A DNA stretch of 64,000 nucleotides. It comes from Glaciecola sp964621345. GTDB taxonomy: Bacteria; Pseudomonadota; Gammaproteobacteria; Enterobacterales; Alteromonadaceae. Under the pieces are notes generated by a model. The model did no database searches. It was not told the origin of the DNA and saw only the letters and a program-made list of their open reading frames with translations. Position 1 is the stretch's first letter. Each line of letters starts with the position of its first letter. Shown in pieces: positions 62,333 through 64,000 of the stretch. Position numbers and translations under genes: made by a program. The stretch lies in NCBI GenBank assembly GCA_964621345.1, contig CAZUON010000014.1, positions 3,901 to 67,900 on the forward strand, in the 5' to 3' direction.

Positions 62333-63073
62333 TTAATCGCCTTGAATGATGCGTACACCATCCACAATTTCGTTCTGACGGCTTGATTCACTTGGTAATA
62401 AAGCATCAACTACGTAAAAAGGAATAAAGCTCTGCGCGCTGGCAACTACAACCTTTGACTCCATACCTAACATACGGGCGTTAACGATATAGCCACCTTG
62501 ATGCTTGGTCATGGTACCGGTTAATACGTATTGGATGGGTGTACTATTATTCAAATCAAGGAAGTCACGTGACAACAAGTAATCCCCTGTTTCGGTAACA
62601 CGAATAAACTGAGTTGCTTTATATTCAACTACAGGCATTCGAAACTTGTGAAATTCGTGCACAAAAGACTCTGCCATTTGATGACCGAGTAGATTTGTTT
62701 CGCGTAGGTCGCTGTCGATTAACGAAAAATGCGTAATTGCCACAGGCGTACGCTCAGTCACATATTCCATATTGGCGACTAAGTCCTGCGCCATGTTTCT
62801 TACATAGTGTCCAACATGGCGGGTCAGCGGCAAACTTTTAAAAGCGCCAGGCGTGCTACCTATCATCGATGGTTTTTCCATTGAGCCGAATGCATCAATC
62901 CCCCCAGTTGAAGGGCTTTGACTAAATGTTTGTGTTGGCACATCCACAATATTTGCGTTATTCGTTGCTTCTTGGTCGGTATCGGCTTGTTCACCTGTAA
63001 GATGATGCATTCCGGGAATCCCCGCACAAGCTGTTAGTAAAGAGCATGCAAATAACAAATATATAAATTTCAT
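62333..63073 (-). CDS. FlgO-family lipoprotein (second of three tandem paralogues)
   Basis: A 246-residue lipoprotein with lipobox LTAC (C16), a long Asn/Thr/Ser-rich spacer, then a FlgO domain: HYVRNMAQDLVANMEYV, LGHQMAESFVHEFHKFRMPVV, YVLTGTMTKHQGGYIVNARML. Its start lies three bases after the first paralogue's stop, and it is 27 bases upstream of the third, so the three form one operon. Confidence 0.88.
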   Translation of the reverse strand: MKFIYLLFACSLLTACAGIPGMHHLTGEQADTDQEATNNANIVDVPTQTFSQSPSTGGIDAFGSMEKPSMIGSTPGAFKSLPLTRHVGHYVRNMAQDLVANMEYVTERTPVAITHFSLIDSDLRETNLLGHQMAESFVHEFHKFRMPVVEYKATQFIRVTETGDYLLSRDFLDLNNSTPIQYVLTGTMTKHQGGYIVNARMLGMESKVVVASAQSFIPFYVVDALLPSESSRQNEIVDGVRIIQGD

Positions 63074-63076
63074 GGG

Positions 63077-63727
63077 CTAGTCTCCAGCGCTAGGGTTGTA
63101 TTGAGTTGGCCTGCTGCTTCTGTAGGGCATGCCGTTACGCAATGTAAGCTGTTCCTGCTGCCAAAAAAGCTCAGCAGGAAAAAATTTTGTTGCTGCCGCA
63201 ATTACATCTTTGTTTCTGACATTAATGATGCGGGCGTTAACCATGGCACCGGTTTCTTGTTCGGTAATAGTGCCAGTAATGTAGTAATCGATAGCTTGGA
63301 CACCTTGCAGATGTTCAACATTTCGCGATAACGCACGCTCTGAATCGCTTGCCATAATGATGGTGTTGGTCGCTTTGTAATCTTGCGCAATGTAACCCCG
63401 GCGCACGACTTCAGTGATCAAGCCTTGCTCTAATTGATGGCCTAACAGCATTAGAGGTCCCTGTTGGGACATATCTTGCTGCATACTTTGCACAGGCACA
63501 AAACCAACCACCGCATAACGATACTGACGATCCGCATTCATGTTAGTAAATAACTCTTGGGCTAACTGGTGCGTATAGACTTCAGCATTACCCAAAGCTG
63601 CTGGAGGGCTATTTGTTTGACTGATTCTTACAGTCGAGCTGTTGACGCATCCGCCTAAGCTCAACAAAATCATGATGCACAAAGCCCCTAGCAATAAAGT
63701 GGCTATATGATTGGCTTTATTTCGCAT
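63077..63727 (-). CDS. FlgO-family lipoprotein (first of three tandem paralogues)
   Basis: A 216-residue lipoprotein when started at ATG 63727, giving a signal peptide with lipobox LGGC (C27). The FlgO domain covers nearly the whole mature protein (YTHQLAQELFTNMN, LGHQLEQGLITEVVRRGYIA, YYITGTITEQETGAMVNARII). A longer frame opens at 63805 but would put 26 extra residues before the signal peptide. First gene of the tandem set. The 195 bases to the window end hold no other gene. Confidence 0.85.
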   Translation of the reverse strand: MRNKANHIATLLLGALCIMILLSLGGCVNSSTVRISQTNSPPAALGNAEVYTHQLAQELFTNMNADRQYRYAVVGFVPVQSMQQDMSQQGPLMLLGHQLEQGLITEVVRRGYIAQDYKATNTIIMASDSERALSRNVEHLQGVQAIDYYITGTITEQETGAMVNARIINVRNKDVIAAATKFFPAELFWQQEQLTLRNGMPYRSSRPTQYNPSAGD

Positions 63728-64000
63728 AAAAATTGCCGCTTTCAATCGTAATGAGAATAGATAAACAGCAGTTTGCAAAAATGATTCCATGTTTGATGAC
63801 AACACATGATTTTGTTAAAAACAATCGATTACACCATATGCTGAGAGACTTTGCGGGCTACTTGCTTGAGTTATTATTAGTGACAGTAAAATATTGAACG
63901 CTTAATAGCTGTCTATTGCAGGCAATAAATAATAAAAGCGGAACAAAGTTGCGAACAAGCGGTGATGATTTGCCGCTCTCGTCGCGCCAACGCAGACCGG

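Noticed and set aside
1..64000. tRNA, rRNA, CRISPR arrays, integrases or complete insertion sequences
   Set aside because: None could be recognised by reading; the block at 34.6-47.5 kb has no visible integrase, tRNA target or terminal repeats, so it is not called a mobile element.

Overview
The window looks like chromosomal DNA of a marine gammaproteobacterium of the Alteromonadales type (Alteromonas/Glaciecola-like). This is an inference from gene order and protein families: ubiF|miaB-ybeZ-ybeY-ybeX-lnt, dapB-carA-carB, grpE-dnaK-dnaJ, nadK-recN-bamE, pdxB-asd-fimV and fabB|mnmC are classic gammaproteobacterial neighbourhoods. The AT-leaning base composition, a CrbS/CrbR-type two-component system and TonB-dependent receptors fit a marine heterotroph. 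No tRNA, rRNA, CRISPR array, prophage or complete insertion sequence was seen.

Layout. 1-6.75 kb: a truncated ubiF on the minus strand, then the miaB-ybeZ-ybeY-ybeX-lnt operon, whose genes use ATG, TTG, GTG, ATG and probably CTG starts. 6.8-13.7 kb: an inverted repeat, a SulP anion transporter, a decayed TonB-receptor remnant, a Tat-exported PhoX phosphatase behind a candidate Pho box, the tatABC translocon that would export it, and a secreted protein with a PEP-CTERM-like tail. 13.9-17.6 kb: a COG0523 GTPase behind a near-perfect Zur operator, a small membrane protein, and a sulfite-oxidase-type molybdoenzyme fused to cytochrome c. 17.8-24 kb: greA, carB, carA, dapB. 24.2-30.3 kb: a cytochrome b561, an Ahr-type alcohol dehydrogenase, a cytochrome c', a secreted amidohydrolase, a MipA porin-like protein and a DUF4397 lipoprotein, lying between dapB and dnaJ. 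30.7-34.6 kb: dnaJ, dnaK and grpE with two sigma32-type promoters.

34.8-47.4 kb is the most interesting block. It separates grpE from nadK, which are usually neighbours. It holds a CrbS-like transporter/histidine-kinase hybrid, a diguanylate-cyclase-like protein with a changed GGDEF motif, a CrbR-like LuxR regulator, a TonB-dependent receptor and, divergent from it, a four-gene operon: a GntP-family permease, an exported MetX-like alpha/beta hydrolase, an exported polyhydroxybutyrate (PHB) depolymerase and a 3-hydroxybutyrate dehydrogenase. Read together, this is a candidate locus for finding, depolymerising, importing and oxidising PHB or its oligomers.

47.5-64 kb returns to core genes: nadK, a VOC protein, SOS-controlled recN, bamE, ppiC, fimV, asd, pdxB, a class II aldolase-like gene, fabB, mnmC, and finally three tandem FlgO-family lipoproteins. 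Dispersed palindromic REP-like elements lie at about 6.8, 8.9 and 17.6 kb.
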